A DNA stretch of 64,000 nucleotides, taken from assembly GCF_016808095.1 (NCBI RefSeq), contig NC_068979.1, positions 19,523,444 through 19,587,443 of the forward strand, given 5' to 3'. The DNA comes from Vigna angularis (taxonomy: Eukaryota > Streptophyta > Magnoliopsida > Fabales > Fabaceae). The notes under the pieces were generated by a model. That model worked only from the letters and a program-made list of their open reading frames with translations. It did no database searches and was not told the DNA's origin. Position 1 is the first letter of the stretch; each line of letters begins with the position of its first letter. Shown one piece after another: positions 23,810 through 37,924 of this stretch. The translations under genes and the position numbers were made by a program.

Positions 23810-26488
23810 GGAAAATGATATGTTAACATTATATTTTTACATTATTTTGATACAGTTTGTGTCATTTTTAGTTGTTTTCTTAATTATTTTATAATTTGTT
23901 GACATGAAAATTTGGACAATATAATGGTGTGATAGTTTCTTTTTTTTTCTTTCCGAGTTTGAGTTTAGAAAACTTAGGTCATCGGTCAAGTTTTCGAATT
24001 TCTCTTCTTTTTCATTCGTGACTTCTTTCTTTGTTGTATTTCGATTTGTTCTGGTAACCTTTGATGCTAACCATTTTGTCCTTTGTTCATTATTGTGTCG
24101 AGATTGCATTCTAATTTGCCCCATAAGTCGAGTTCATTGTGGTTGGTGAGTTTCTCAGGTGCGAGTTATTCATTCCCAGGTGCAACTTCATTGTTCCTTC
24201 TCCAGTGTGAGTTTAGAGTGGAAAACCTAGCTTATTTTGTTTTGCTTTGTTTTCTTTCATTCCTTGCTCTGTGTTTCGTTGTGTTCTAGTGAAATGGATA
24301 AAGGTAAAGGTCGTGCAGTAGGTTAATGTAGTCATGACAACAAGGTATGTGCGTCATGGTAATACCAAGAATTTTGGTGATTTTTATATGACCTATAATG
24401 AATTTTGTATTTGCAACTTTGTTTTTGTCATTCATACAAATCAAAGTATGTTGGTGCTGTGAATTAAGGGTTAAGTGTGGAAGATAAAGCGTTTATTGAA
24501 GACATATTGTTTAGGTGATTCATGGTTTGGAAAGTTGAGTCTCATGTGCTTGCAATGGATAAGTTGCAAAGAAAATTTTGTCATTCAGTATCCTCAATCG
24601 TCTGTTCATGTCAACAATATGTCTTTCATTTTGTTTGACTTTATCGATCATAACTCAAACAGTCGTCAACATCATCTTCTACTTCTTTCAACCCTACTTT
24701 TTCATGAATATGGAAAGCATTGCGAACAATGTCGTTAGCGCAATCCTCTTCTCTTGAAAACCAATCCCAACATATCAAACTTCATACAAAACTTATAAAT
24801 ATAACTATAACCACATCATAAAAACAAATTATAATGTGAAGTTACATCATTCTCGAACAAACCCTTAATTTTTGTTGACCTTAACTTCATAGAAGGCCAC
24901 TTTAAAATTCTTGGAAATAAAACTCCTTTATCAGGGGCTACTAAACGAAGACGTTCAACAACCTAAAGCTACAAAAAAAAGCGTTTTCTATGAAATTATT
25001 TTAAAGACAATGAATTACAAATTCAACCAAACATATACAACCAATTCAACACATATGTTATCTGCAACGCTACAACTAACCCACTTATGTTGAGCGAATC
25101 CATAACTTCTTGCTCACTCAATACCAAAGAAACTCGATTTAAGCTATTCACCATAAATATATTAACAACATTTGTCTAGTTGTAGTTTGACAAACTATTA
25201 ATATTATCTAATACTATACAAGGGATGTTACTTACAACTCTAGATTTTCTAGGAAAATACAATAGAATAAAATAGACCAATATATATAAACGACAAACAT
25301 TGTCTATATCATCTTCATCAATACGTACAATACATTGAATCATTTTAGTAATGTCTTTAATGGTTATTATTCTTGAACTAAAATGTGAACTCACAAGACT
25401 ACATACATTTTCATCAAATTGCACCGCTAATCCAACTACAGGAAACCCTATACACATATAAACATCAACAACTATAAATGGCATCAATCTTTGCTTTACG
25501 CAGAACGATTCATTAACATAAACCCAACAACTTACCATCTACTTCAATAGAGGACATCGGATGTCTACAGGCCTCTCCATGTACAAACACCATTTGAAAG
25601 GTGTCTCTCTAATCCGGGCACAATCGATATCCCTAAGGATTTCATTCATCTCAACAATGTATTTTCTCTCATACTATATCCGAAGAAGAATCTACACTAC
25701 AATAAAAAAAAATAACTATTCATACCGTTACATCATCAAAAATATCAAAATAATTGATGCCAAATAACTTAACCCTTCAAATTAAACATCATCGTTTACA
25801 TTGTTTTCTATATGTCTAGTGGTAACAATCATTCCTAGTAAACATCTCATTCATTTACAAAAAATGAACCATAAATCAAAATCAAAGTCAAATAATAACT
25901 TATTAAAAATAATCAAAACATTTTATCACCAACGAAATGGGGTTGGGGTTATGTATCTTACTTGAAAATTTGTTTTTCACTTCACTGAAAAAATAGCGAA
26001 ACCCAAATCAAGGAACGATAGAAAATAGAGCAAAATGGAACAAGCTAGGTTCTCCAATCTAAACTCGCAACGAAAGAGGAACGAAAAAAACTCGTGCCTA
26101 GAAAGGAACAACTTGCACTTAAGAAACTCGCCAACCACAACGAACTCAGCCCTAAATAGGGCAAACGAGAACACAAGCTCGGCACGACAATGGACAAAGG
26201 GCACAATGGTCGACCTCAAAGGTCACCAAAAACAAATCAAAGGAACAACGACCGAATAAATCACGAGTGAGAAGGAAGAACAAAAATTCGAAAACTCGGC
26301 AAGTGACCTGGTTTTCCAAGATCAAACTCGAAAAGAATAAGAAATGAACTATCACTCTATTACATTGTGCAGTTTTTCAATTAATCACTTTCAGTCAACA
26401 ACTTGTAAAATAATTAACAAATCAGCTGAAAATGACATGTGAGTTGTGTTAAAATGATGTCAAGAATGATGTGAACGTATCATTTTTC
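23810..26488. mobile_element. Mutator-like element with TIRs of about 500 bp, TSD AATACATAA
   Basis: A perfect 9-bp duplication AATACATAA (23801-23809; 26489-26497) flanks inverted repeats beginning GGAAAATGATATGTTAAC on the left and, reversed, GAAAAATGATACGTTCAC on the right. Similarity extends inward to about 24300 and 25970. Both TIRs encode matching stretches in opposite directions (for example CEFRVENLA and CEFRLENLA), which is why frames appear on both strands. The total is 2,679 bp. Confidence 0.9.
25176..25538 (-). pseudogene. Transposon-linked domain fragment, possibly DUF1985/Ulp1-associated
   Basis: A 120-residue minus-strand frame inside the long-TIR MULE. Phrases such as DIDNVCRLYILVYFILLYF followed by RKSRVVSNIP and LDNINSLSNYN resemble the region that precedes the Ulp1-like protease domain in plant transposon proteins. 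That recognition is from memory and modest. No protease catalytic triad is visible and the frame has no complete gene structure, so I call it a remnant. Confidence 0.35.
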
Positions 26489-26497
26489 AATACATAA

Positions 26498-27345
26498 AGA
26501 AAGTTCAGATTTTTCTTTTTCAGTTTTTTATATTATTTTTTTAATAAATTTTTAAAATATATTAATACTGGTATGTTAAATTTTTTATAATATATTTTAA
26601 ATGAAATTTAATATTTATTATTATGTTTTCAAAGTTAAGAAAAAATATCAAAAAGTAAAAAAAAATCCAAATTTCATAAAGAGAATTTCTAAATTTTTAT
26701 AGAATAATAATTTGTTAAATTAAATTTGATCTAATGAATATAAAACAAGATAAAATTAATCTAACTTTAAATTTTATAAATTAAAATATAAAACTAAAAA
26801 ACATACATAATTAGAATTAAAAATATTTATGAAACATATTTTGAATAAAAGGGTTAAATATACTTGTACTCCTTAAACATGTATGCAAAATTGAAATTTG
26901 TCAATATCTCAAATTTTGATATATTTTTTTTTATACCGACACTATTTTAAAAAAAAAAGATATAGTCATTTAATCAAATGACATTATGTTTTCATATTAA
27001 ATGGCATTCTAGGTTAGTATTTGAATTCGAATGTATCAAACTATGTAAACAAGTCAAACTTTAGTCTAAAACGTCTTTTGACATTTCAAGAAAATTTAAA
27101 GCAATTAAGTTATGAGAACTATATATATTAATTTTTAATTTTAAGGACTAAATTGTGTTAAATTTAGAACATAAACAAATTATAATTTTACATCAAAATT
27201 TAAGAACTAAAAACATAGTTATCCTTTATTATGTTCAATAATGGAACTCCAAGTTCATTGATATGACAACCTATACAAAACTAATGTTATTGATGATTGA
27301 AAAAAATATAATTATTTCACCTTTACTATTTCGAGACTTGATAAA
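26498..27345. other. AT-rich intergenic DNA
   Basis: AT-rich. A stretch at about 26850-27240 has weakly opposed ends (GGGTTAAATATACTTG and, reversed, AAAGGATAACTATG) and may be another decayed MULE-type MITE, too diverged to bound. Confidence 0.4.
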
Positions 27346-27347
27346 AA

Positions 27348-27722
27348 TTTATTAAATATGTCTTTTATCCCTTAACTTTCATTAAAAATTAGAATTAGTC
27401 TACTTTCAAAACTTTAGTCTAATTCAATCCCTCAACTTTATAAATGTACGGATTTAGTCATTTTAATTAAATTTTGTTAAGTTTCTTGGACGTTTCAAAT
27501 ATGTTTCTCAACTAATATTGAAGTAAAAATGTATCAAATAATATAAACAATTCAAATGCTATCATAAAATACATTTATTGAAACATCAAATAAACTTAAA
27601 AAATGTGATTAAAAGAACTAAATATATATATATTTCAAAAATTAAAGAATTAAATTAAACAAAAATTTTAAACATGACTATTTCTAATTGCCGTTAAAAT
27701 TTAAAAACAAAGTATATAACCC
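27348..27722. mobile_element. Decayed MULE-type MITE with TIRs of about 150 bp
   Basis: The left arm (TTAAATATGTCTTTTATCCC onward) and the reverse complement of the right arm (GGGTTATATACTTTG) match loosely over about 150 bases, including ATTAGAATTAGTC against ATTAGAAATAGTC. Such GGGTTAAATATG-type ends are common in legume MULE MITEs. No TSD could be read. Confidence 0.5.
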
Positions 27723-28511
27723 AAGAAAAAGTTTTTCCATAATACCTTACAAGATGTGAAAAATAAACTCTAAAACTTTTATAAGAAAATAAACTTTAAA
27801 TTATATTTCTTTTGAATATATTATTTTAATTTAAAAAATATTTTTGATAAAATTCGAAAATATAAATATAATGATATTAAATAATTGCATAAAATTAAAT
27901 TAGTTCATATTATGAAGTTAATCAGTCATATTATTTGAATCATGTTAAATTCATGCTAATGCTAATAAATATTTCATAAAAGCATCTCCATCGCCAACCA
28001 GAAGAGCACTCAAACTTAGAGTAACTCAAAAGGATGTTTGAAAGCAAATAAAGGTGAGACATAAATCCAAAATAATTGAACGATTGATCTCCACTTCTTT
28101 ACCAACTAAACATTTGCTTTAATTATTCAATTGACCTCGTTTTTTTAATTACCAAATACAACCACTATAGCAGCTTCCATTTATAAACTATAGTTTTTCA
28201 TTATTATAAACAAAATCATGAAATTGTTCCTTTCAAGAATTCTGTGCATTTTTTTCCCCGAATTTCACGCCATTGACAACACATAGGTGCGAACACTGCG
28301 ACTTTGTGGCATGTTACGCCACTTTTGCCCTTTTCGTCTTCTCTCTTTCTCTTTCAATCTGTCAAACTTGCTTTTCTCCATCCACACCTTCTAGAAAACA
28401 AATCGATTATGAGATTACTTTTAATGTTATTGTTCCTTACTAAATGTAAAACCAAAGTTAAAAGTTATATGCAGTGTCGTTGTGGCACGGATATTTTAAT
28501 ATGGAAACTTA
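27723..28511. other. Intergenic DNA
   Basis: AT-rich, then a less AT-rich stretch (28240-28500) with pyrimidine tracts. A frame at 28304-28597 runs into the adjacent MITE and has no recognisable domain, so it is not supported as a gene. Confidence 0.4.
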
Positions 28512-28787
28512 GGTTTAATAGGTTTGGAGGTCCTTATATTTGTGGGTTCGTTTCAATTGGGTCCTCCAATTTTGAAAATGATCAATTTGGTCCCTAATTT
28601 AACAAAATTAAGTCAATAATACTCTTTCCGTTAATAATGGACGGCGTTAACTTTTTAAACATGTGGTATGTTGAGGCATCATTTTATTTGCAGGTGGCAC
28701 AGTTTTATTTGAAGGATGCTTCAACATACCACATGTTTAAAAAGTTAATGAACCCACAAATATAAGATCTCCGAACCTATTAAACAT
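28512..28787. mobile_element. Mutator-type MITE, TSD GGAAACTTA/GAAAACTTA
   Basis: The left end GGTTTAATAGGTTTGGAGG and the right end, reversed as ATGTTTAATAGGTTCGGAG, form TIRs. The flanking 9-mers at 28503-28511 and 28788-28796 agree at 8 of 9 bases. It shares its ends with the better preserved MITE at 40305. It is about 276 bp and non-coding. A second inner inverted pair involves ACATGTGGTATGTTGA and TCAACATACCACATG. Confidence 0.8.
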
Positions 28788-30000
28788 GAAAACTTAACAG
28801 AGAGTTAAAGTGATTTTTAGTTTTCTCTTTTCTAATATTTGTAAATAATTAATTCAAGTGATTGAAATTTTGATGGTTCACATAAGTCGAATGATTGAAT
28901 GTGGATACGATTGGCACCGTCTTCCACCAAAATGACACCGACAGGCAATATAAAGGCTACATGATAGGGTATTTGAGTACGTGGTACTTAATGTGTCTTT
29001 AGGATATTTATTGGAAAATATAAGTGAAAATAAAAAAAAAACATAGATTCACGATAATAAATAATTTTATATTTTATCCTATAAATTAATTTTTTAAGAT
29101 TTGTAAGTTAACAAATCAATTGTAGGTTTAAAATTTAATTTTATAAAATTTAACATTTGTATTTATTTATAGATTGATTGATAACATTGTCAAATCATAA
29201 AAAATTTAGTATTGTAAGACATTAGCAAACAGAAACAGAATAAAAATGGTAAAATCATTTCTAAATTGTTTTTTGGATAAATATATAACTGATTTTTAAT
29301 AAATAAATTCATTTTCATTCTTTTCAAAATAGAATTTATTATTGATTTTTTAAAAATATTATTGTTAATTATTTTTCTAAAAATTCAAATTAATTAATTT
29401 AATTCCCCAATTAATTTATTGGCATCTTCACTTTAAGTAAAGTAAATTTTCATAAAAACTATTTAGATTAACAATAATAAATTTAATTAAAGTAACTTTT
29501 TAATTAAATATTGTGATGTTTAATTATGTGTATTCTTTTATCTCAATTATTAGATTAAAGTTTCTAATTTTAATCAATATAAATTTGTTAATTAAAATTA
29601 AAATTAAAAATAACTTTAATTATGTGTACATTTAATATTGTGCTAACTTGTTAAATATAAAAAACATTATTTTTACTTTATTAAGAGGTAAAAAGATAAA
29701 TAAAAATAAATTACAACAAGAATAAAAATAACAAACAAAATTATTTATTTAATCTCAAATTTTAATTAAGAAATTACAGTAAAATTAATTCTAGAAACTT
29801 AACACTCCATAAACCGTGAAAGTAACATAAAAATAGAATTCAAACAAAACATTTTTTAATAGTTAATGTTACATTCAAAATGTGTATAGTATTATAAATT
29901 CTACATCCATTTAAAAATATGGAAACATTATTTTAAAAACCAGTTTTGTGAAATTGAATTAAATTTAAAATTTACTTATTAATATATGAGATATTATTAA
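28788..30000. other. AT-rich intergenic DNA
   Basis: No gene or bounded repeat recognised. Confidence 0.5.
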
Positions 30001-32260
30001 TGTAACATCTCATTTTAATAGTATAAACTAACAAAATGAAACGTTACATAAATGCTAAAAGAACAATTAGGTAAAACAAATCTTCTTAAAGAAGAGATAT
30101 ACTTCTGTGGATCTATCTCTACAACTCATATGCTTCTATGGAACAATTGTAAAGGTGAATCTCTAAGCTCACACCATTAGGTGATCATTGCAAAAGAGAA
30201 ACAACATACAAAGACAGGCAACAAAAAAACAAGGGTAAGCTAGATACCAAAGAAATCATATCACATTTATAACATAACATACATAAATCATTTATATCAC
30301 ATAAATAATTCCAAACATCTTAACCTATAAAGACCTGAGACTTGACTATCTGGATTAATATGAACATGTAGCTATGACAGTCCGTTATCACTCACCTTAG
30401 GTGAAGGAAAAGCCCCTAGGTTAGGACCTCCTGCTATTCTTACGACATGCCTCACCCCTCTCTACTTGAGAATATGTGATCATTAGAATGTCAGGATGAA
30501 CTCCAAGACTGAACTTCCCATATTCATACTTACAACCTTTGAAACAACCACTAAGAAACTCCTCCTCGAAATTTTATTCCACACCATTTGAAACCATACT
30601 TTGAAACCATACTTCCACTTTGAATCTCAAGACATGACTTTGATACACATATAAACTCATATACATAAGCATGCATCATTCCCAAAAGAATCCAAAACAT
30701 CACACATATCAATCCAAAATAAAGAAAGAAGAGTAAACCAAAACCTGAACTAGTCGCTCAACGACTGCACTCACTGGGTGACCACATAGACAGTGCCCTA
30801 GACCCCAAACCAATCGTTACGCGACCCAATTCGTTGTGCGAATAAAACTCACAATGGTTCCAAAACCCAACCTCTTGCTTAGCGACCCAACTCGCTGTGC
30901 GAAAACAGAAACAGTGGGTTCTGCTCACTCCCTCTCGCTCAGCGCACCAAATCGGTTCGCTCAGCTAAAACCCATTCACTCAGCGCACCAAGTTTGTTTG
31001 CTCAGCGAGACTGCATAATTCTACAGCACCAAAACTACAGAATTTGCGCATCTTAACAACTCCTGACCACTTTTATGCACATTTCCCATCTTTTAACCCT
31101 CCTAGATTGTATTATACCATCAATTAGACTTAGACAACTTCATTCAAACCATCCTCAACTCATTTTTAAGTGACTACTACAAGGTTCTACTCCATAACTT
31201 ACCAAAATCTCACTTTATAGACCCAACTTGGATTCTACTAGTTTTAGCGTGTTTTTAAACAAGTTAAGGACTCTAACAAGTCCCAAAAGACTCAATAACA
31301 TCAACCAAAATGACCAATTACTCACAGAACCCTCAATTCAAGTTTTCACTACTCCACTTCCTAAAAATAAGTCCTATACTAATGTAAACTATGTCTATAC
31401 AACCTCATACCCTCTTATAACATATTTCCTCCCATTTTGACACTTAATTATGATCCAAAACAGCTCCTAACCAAGACTAATTGTAGCAAAATAATACACC
31501 AACCATTTCTCACCATTTTCCTATCAAATTCTCAAATTTGAACCAATTAACCTACAACCAGGATTACCCTTTTTCTTCCAACAATACAATCCACATCAAA
31601 CACTTCCTCAACACAATTTCCACATCTCAAACATGCATACACACAGATTCAAACAATTGTACAACATACATCATCACACAAATCATCAATATTACCCAAT
31701 TAACTCAATTATCACTAACATCAAACTTACACCACACACTTCAAATGTAATTATCTAGTTTCCCTTACTTCTAAACCAACTGTCAAACTTCAAAAATTAC
31801 TTGAACCACAAGGAATACCTAGATAAACTTACGAAACACCAAATTAGAAACAGACAGAATTCTTAGAACTCTAGATAAATCAAAAACATGTAGGAAATGC
31901 ATGATTACACATGCAACTGAACAATATTACTCTAAAATAGATTTAGGAACGAAAGGGGGAAAAGGATTCGAAACTTACTTGCTCTATTAAAGAAACTGAT
32001 CGGGTAGAAACGTAGATCTCGTTGTCGTGGTCGATTAGGTACCTCCTAATCGTCAAATAGATGACTCAGGAGTTAGAACTTTTAGAGAGAAGGTAGAGAA
32101 CTCTAGAAAAGTGGTTTCTAGAGAGATGGTACCTTTTAAAAATAATGAAACTCGTTTATAACAAAACTATTTATAATAAAATCATTTAATATTAAAAGAA
32201 TCGAGTCTCATAATTTTTATACTACCATCACTTCTAAAAATGTCATCGTGGGGTTTTACA
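30001..32260 (+). mobile_element. Solo LTR, same family, TSD ATTAA
   Basis: Begins TGTAACATCTC at 30001 and ends GGGGTTTTACA at 32260 (2,260 bp). The perfect TSD ATTAA sits at 29996-30000 and 32261-32265. Conserved box at 30167-30192 (AGCTCACACC...GTGATCATTGCAA). The variable core at about 30750-31015 uses TCGCTCAGCGCA/TCGCTGTGCGAA words. Open frames at 30836-31750 are chance frames in A/C-rich LTR sequence. Confidence 0.9.
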
Positions 32261-32339
32261 ATTAATATATGATATATAAGTCCAATTCATAGACATTATT
32301 TTTAAATCAAAATCTTAAAAAAAAATTATAAGTTTTGTT

Positions 32340-32344
<5 letters not shown>

Positions 32345-32393
<49 letters not shown>
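32345..32393. repeat. (TA)n microsatellite
   Basis: About 24 uninterrupted TA dinucleotides. Confidence 0.95.
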
Positions 32394-32397
<4 letters not shown>

Positions 32398-33283
32398 TCT
32401 AGGATATTTGAGTAGGACGTAATCGATTACTTATTAGTTATTTATTGGTCATCAACATTTGTCTTCCACTTCTATTCTAATGATTCAAACATTTACATTT
32501 TAGGTTAGTTTGAGTAATGGTGTGGTTGGTTCTCTACATATCTGTTTCGTTGAGGCCATAAAACCTACACCACCAACTAACATATATCTATCTCTCTATC
32601 TTTTCAACTCCCATAGATTGTGTTTGTGTCTCCTGAGTTTAGTGCACTGATTTTATGATCTCTAATGTTAAATATTGTTGAAAACATATTAATTCAAACC
32701 TCTGCATTACTGTGACGTTGGAATGTCTTTATGTGGTCAAAAAGAAAATTGGCATTTCGCGTTTTGGTTGACAAACTATAAAGTTTAGGTAAAAAAATGA
32801 TTAAATATTCCTTTATAGATTCGCCTATTCAAATTTCTGAAACCAAACTTTAATAGATATTGTTATAGTCAAGACTCCCATAAACTTAAAAGCTGAACTA
32901 AGAATTCAGCGTATTTAAAAACGGTTAATATCCTTCTTTTTAGGCACTAGATCTTTAAGTGTTTTAGATATTTATGTTTGCAAAAATAAATATACTGGTG
33001 AATCCGACACAGGGTGAGTTCGGAGAAAAGTAAAGTAAGAAGTTATGGTTTTAGTAATTAAAGAGAGTGTTTTTTATTTATTTATTTATTTATTTATTTT
33101 CATATAAGAGTGTGTAGGAGGAAGAGAAACGGTATCTCAATTACGACCTATAAAAAGTAAACTCTGTTTATGAAAGTTAGATTAAATTTGTTATTCTGAT
33201 TCCAAAATTATTAATTATTAATCAATATTTCTCATCAAATCATACCTAAGTAAGAACTATGAAATTATTTTTCATGAGGATGA

Positions 33284-33320
<37 letters not shown>
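33284..33320. repeat. (AAT)n microsatellite
   Basis: About 12 uninterrupted AAT/ATA trinucleotides. Confidence 0.95.
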
Positions 33321-33690
33321 GTTTTAAAATTAAAATTGGACTACGTATAAAAAAAAGCTAGAAATGGACGTTTAACAAAACGCTACTAAATAATTATTTG
33401 TTTTTGGAATGTTTCAAATAGTTAACGTTTAATATTTTTTAAATATAAAAAAGTAATTACCACATATATCAATCCAAAACAAGAAAGTTCAAATACATTA
33501 TAAAATAATCTCTAAAACCCTAATTGGTATCCCAAACAAAAAGATGTAAAAACAACAATAAAAATATCATAATAATTAAATAAAAAATAAACTTCTATCA
33601 ATTAAAAGAACTGAGTTGATATCAACTCAAAAATAATTTCTCTAAAATTTTATTAAAAAAGTTATAACGTTGATAATTGGGAAATAATAT

Positions 33691-36019
33691 TCTAACATCC
33701 CAAATTTTAACAAAACTAAACTTAATAAACATCTTTACATGAATTACTAGAGAAAAGATTGACACCAAACCTCTTAACTCCAACTTTCACTAACACTTAT
33801 TCACTTATGATATTCCTTTAAGCTCACACCATTAAGGTGATCATTGCAAAAGAGAAGAGAAAACACACAAGCAGATAACACAAAAGCAAGGATAAGTTAG
33901 TAATACAAAAATCAATCATACTATATATCTTAACATCTCATACATACATCACATTTAACATAAAGTAAATCAAACAACCTAATATTGTCATTGACCTAGA
34001 CTTGTACTATCCAGATTTAGTATGAATGTTGAGCTAAGACAGGTTGTGCACTTATGGTGGTCTCTACTGCTTTGTAAAGTCATTGTCAATGGATTTCATT
34101 CTACCACACTCATAAGGTTAGTCTGTACTGTGTCTCAAGCCATACTGGAAGCACTAGACTAAGACCTCTTACTACTCTCACCACATGTATCAATCATCTC
34201 TACTTAAGAATGAATGATCATTAGAGTTTCAGGATAACCCCCAAGACTAAGTTCCCTACATTCATATTAATAACACTTTGATACAACCATTAAGAATCCT
34301 CCTTAGGACTCTTACACACCTCATTCCATTCCAAACATATGTTACAAAATTACCATAAATAATACAACAAACCATTTTAACTTTTAAAAACCATACACAT
34401 AATTGAAAAAAAAAAAAATTCGAAAACACCCAAGAACACAAACTCAATCGCCCAACTAACAACCTTTGCTCTCCCAACGAGAGGCAAAACAACAACCCTC
34501 CCAAGCTAAGCGAGTTGGCTCGCTCAGCCTATGCAACTCTCTGCCAAAATCCCCAAATACTCGCCCAACAAGCTCATCCACTCACCCAACGAGAGCCAAA
34601 ATAGCAAGCTCCCAAAGCTGAGCGAGCTGGCTCGCCCAACCTTGGAACTTACTACCAAAACTTCCCTAAACTCGCCCAGCTAGCCCATTCTATTCGCTCA
34701 ACCGGACTGCATAATTTTGCAGCACTAAAACTACAAAATTAGCACTCTTAAACCACCCATTACCTATTCTATTAATTTTTACCAACTTCTAACACTTTTG
34801 GATTGGATTATAAACTATTTTAGACCTATACAAAAGTGTATAAGCTATCTTAAACTAATAATAAATTGTCTATAACAAAATATCAACTCAAAAACAACTA
34901 AATTCTCAACTTAGAGATCAAAATTGCATTCTACCTATTCTAGCTCATTTTTAAGTAGCTTAAGGACTCTCCAAGTCAAAAATGACTTATCAATACCCTC
35001 TAAACTGACCAATTTAAGTCAGAACCTAAAATTCAAAATATCACTACTCCAAACTCCAAGAATGTCCCTATAAACCAACCAAAAACACCTTTAAAGTACT
35101 ACTAACTCATCTTAGGTCTGATTTCTCTTAACTATAAGCCTAAACAAGTTCCAAAAGACCGAGTTAACTATCCTAAACCACAAATCCTCACCTTTGACTA
35201 GTATTTCAAAAAATCACTCTCAAATCTTCCTTTTAAACCAACTTAACCTATAACTCTACTCACACCTTTTCTCTTAACATTTCCACCAAAAATAACACCA
35301 ACATCATCAAACCAACCGTATTCATAATGTTAATCCAAGTTCACAAAAAAGTCACACAAAGAATCAATCATCATACCATTCATTATCCTCAATCAACATA
35401 GTTAACATCAAAAACACGCATTTTAGGCATAGTCAATCATATACAATCATACATCCCTAGTAGTCATAATTTCATACATTATAATTTAATTTAAAGACAA
35501 ACACTAGCTTCCCTTACCTTTTAGAAGACCAACTGCTTTAGAAAACCATATTCCACTCACATGGTTCAAGGAGCTCTATTTGTACTTATAGACAACAAAA
35601 ACACGATTAGGGTATACTATTATTACCATTGATCAACGGAGATTCTTAGAGAAGACTCAGACATTACATACAAAATAAGTTAGGCCCACATGCAACATAA
35701 GAAAGAAAAAACCAAAGAAAAGGGATCGAAACTTAACTTACTCAGATGGAGCAACTGATCGATCTAAATTGAAGAGCTCGCTGCCAAGATCACTCCTACA
35801 GTCTTAGTTCTTGAATCAGATGAGCAAAGAAGAAAAACTCTTAGAGATAAGTCAGAAAATTCTAAAAAAGTGGTTTCTAGATAAATGATGTTTTTTAAGA
35901 TAATGAAACTTGTTTATAACAAATTCATTTATATTAAAACATTTTAATATTAAAATAATGAAGTCTTACTATTTTTAAACCACTATCATTTCTGAAACAC
36001 AATTTTCTAGGTCTTTATA
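33691..36019 (+). mobile_element. Degenerate solo LTR, TSD AATAT/GATAT
   Basis: Begins TCTAACATCCC (terminal TG mutated) and ends GGTCTTTATA. Flanks AATAT (33686-33690) and GATAT (36020-36024) agree at 4 of 5. The conserved box is at 33821-33852. The variable core (about 34435-34710) uses AGCGAGCTGGCTCGCCCAAC-type words. The 3' part parallels the 30001 LTR (GATCG, TTAGAGA, GGTTTCTAGA). About 2,329 bp. Confidence 0.75.
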
Positions 36020-37100
36020 GATATCAACTTGCTATTGGAAGATAAATACAACTAATACGTATAAAAAAGTGTTGACTTAAATCAATTTAAAATAACATTA
36101 GCTAACATAAATAAAGAAAAAAAAGATATCTAACCTCAGTTGAAAAACATACTTAAAGTTAACAAAAGTAATTTTGAGGAACATCAATTATGAAATAACT
36201 TTGATCTATCATTAATTATAAAAATAAGTCTAATAACTTTGAAATAGTAGTGTTATTAAAAAGTTAATTTCAATTTTTAATTCTTTTCCTTTTGAAACAG
36301 TAGTTTACAAAAAGGTTAATCCATAAATATGCTGTAATAAAAATAGAAAAGAAATTAAAATTAGTCTATAATTCGTAATGGTAAAAGTTATATGAGAAAA
36401 GATTTAGAAATTACTGTATAAATTAATTTTACTTATTTTTTAAATTTATAGAAATAAGTTTATCTAAACGTGTACTAGTTAACTATGAAAATCCAAAGCA
36501 TTCAAATTATTGTGCTATTAATGCTTGCAATAGTTAGAATTTAGAACACAACTAATTTCTCAGCTTTAAATTGCAAACATTTATGTTTTCCAGCATAATA
36601 AATATGCTGGTTCATCCTAATTGCATTTTGTTGAATTAGTTTAGTTTGAAGATTGTTGCAAAGGTCTTGCCATCTTTTATATATCTTATTTTTCTTCATT
36701 TTTTCTTATAATAAGATATCTTTTTAGCTGAAAGCATCCACGGAAGACTAAGAATGATTAATATTTTACAAGATAAAGAATAATATTTTCGACAAAATAT
36801 ATATTCTATAAGATAATTTACTTAATTTTTTTACCATTTTTTCTTAATCTAAACAATCTCATTTTATCTCACTTTTCTGTCAAATGAACTCCTTCGAATC
36901 AATCAGTTAACAAAAAAGATTTAATATAAGTATATATTGAAAACAATTATTATTGCATCTTCTTATAATTAAGCAATTTTATCAGAGTAAATCACAATTA
37001 CGTGGGATTATACTTAACCAATCTAATTCATATATAACTCTTATCAAACTAATTAGTTATACCTAATCAATTTCTGACCCAAACAAATTTTGATGATCTA
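36020..37100. other. AT-rich intergenic DNA
   Basis: No feature recognised. Confidence 0.5.
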
Positions 37101-37871
37101 TTTAAAATCTCATTTAAATAGTATGAATATTATTAGAGAAATATCACAAAATCTAGAAGAGTTGACTAGGAAAGTATATAAAATATTTATATAGTTATCT
37201 AAAATAACTATAATTCAAATTTATATACATAACTATAGTAACAACTATTTACTTATTTACAAAAGGTTTCTTAATATTTACAATCCAAAATTCAGCATTT
37301 ACCATACTAATTACAAAACATATACATCATATCCTCCTAGAGCATGTTCTAAGGAAACTTCATCTCCATCTGTTGTCACCCATCAGGTGATCATTTCAAA
37401 TTATACAATAAACACAAACAAACAACAACACAAGAAATGTAAGCAAATATTATAAAAGAATTTCATTCATGCAATTATAATATCATACAATATAAATCAT
37501 TTCCAAATCAAATCAAATCTCAACAAACAATGATTTCTAGACATGACCAATCCGAATATATGCATTGATGTCAGACTATGACAAGTTTTTGCACTTGTAG
37601 TTGTGGAACAACTAGCTCACCTCAAGCTACCATACAAGATTAATCCATCTACCACCTATGGACAAAGAACATTCGACCATAGACTAAGATTTCCTTCTAC
37701 TCCTCACCACATAATCCCCTTTTCAATCTAAGATGGAGCGGTTATTAGAGTTTCAGAATAACTTTCAAGGCTGAGTCCCTACATCAATATATCACTCTAC
37801 TTGAAACCACCATCAAGAATTTTCCATGAAATTTCTCTTTCCCAACACATATCACATTAGCACAACCTTTT

Positions 37872-37924
<53 letters not shown>

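Larger units (their letters stand above)
32261..33690. other. AT-rich intergenic DNA with microsatellites
   Basis: Holds a (TA)n tract at about 32345-32393, a (TTTA)n tract at about 33074-33102 and an (ATA)n tract at about 33284-33320. No gene recognised. Confidence 0.55.

Noticed and set aside
28304..28597. 97-residue frame
   Set aside because: Its last third is MITE terminal-repeat sequence (from 28512), so the frame is a chance join. The upstream part has no recognisable domain.
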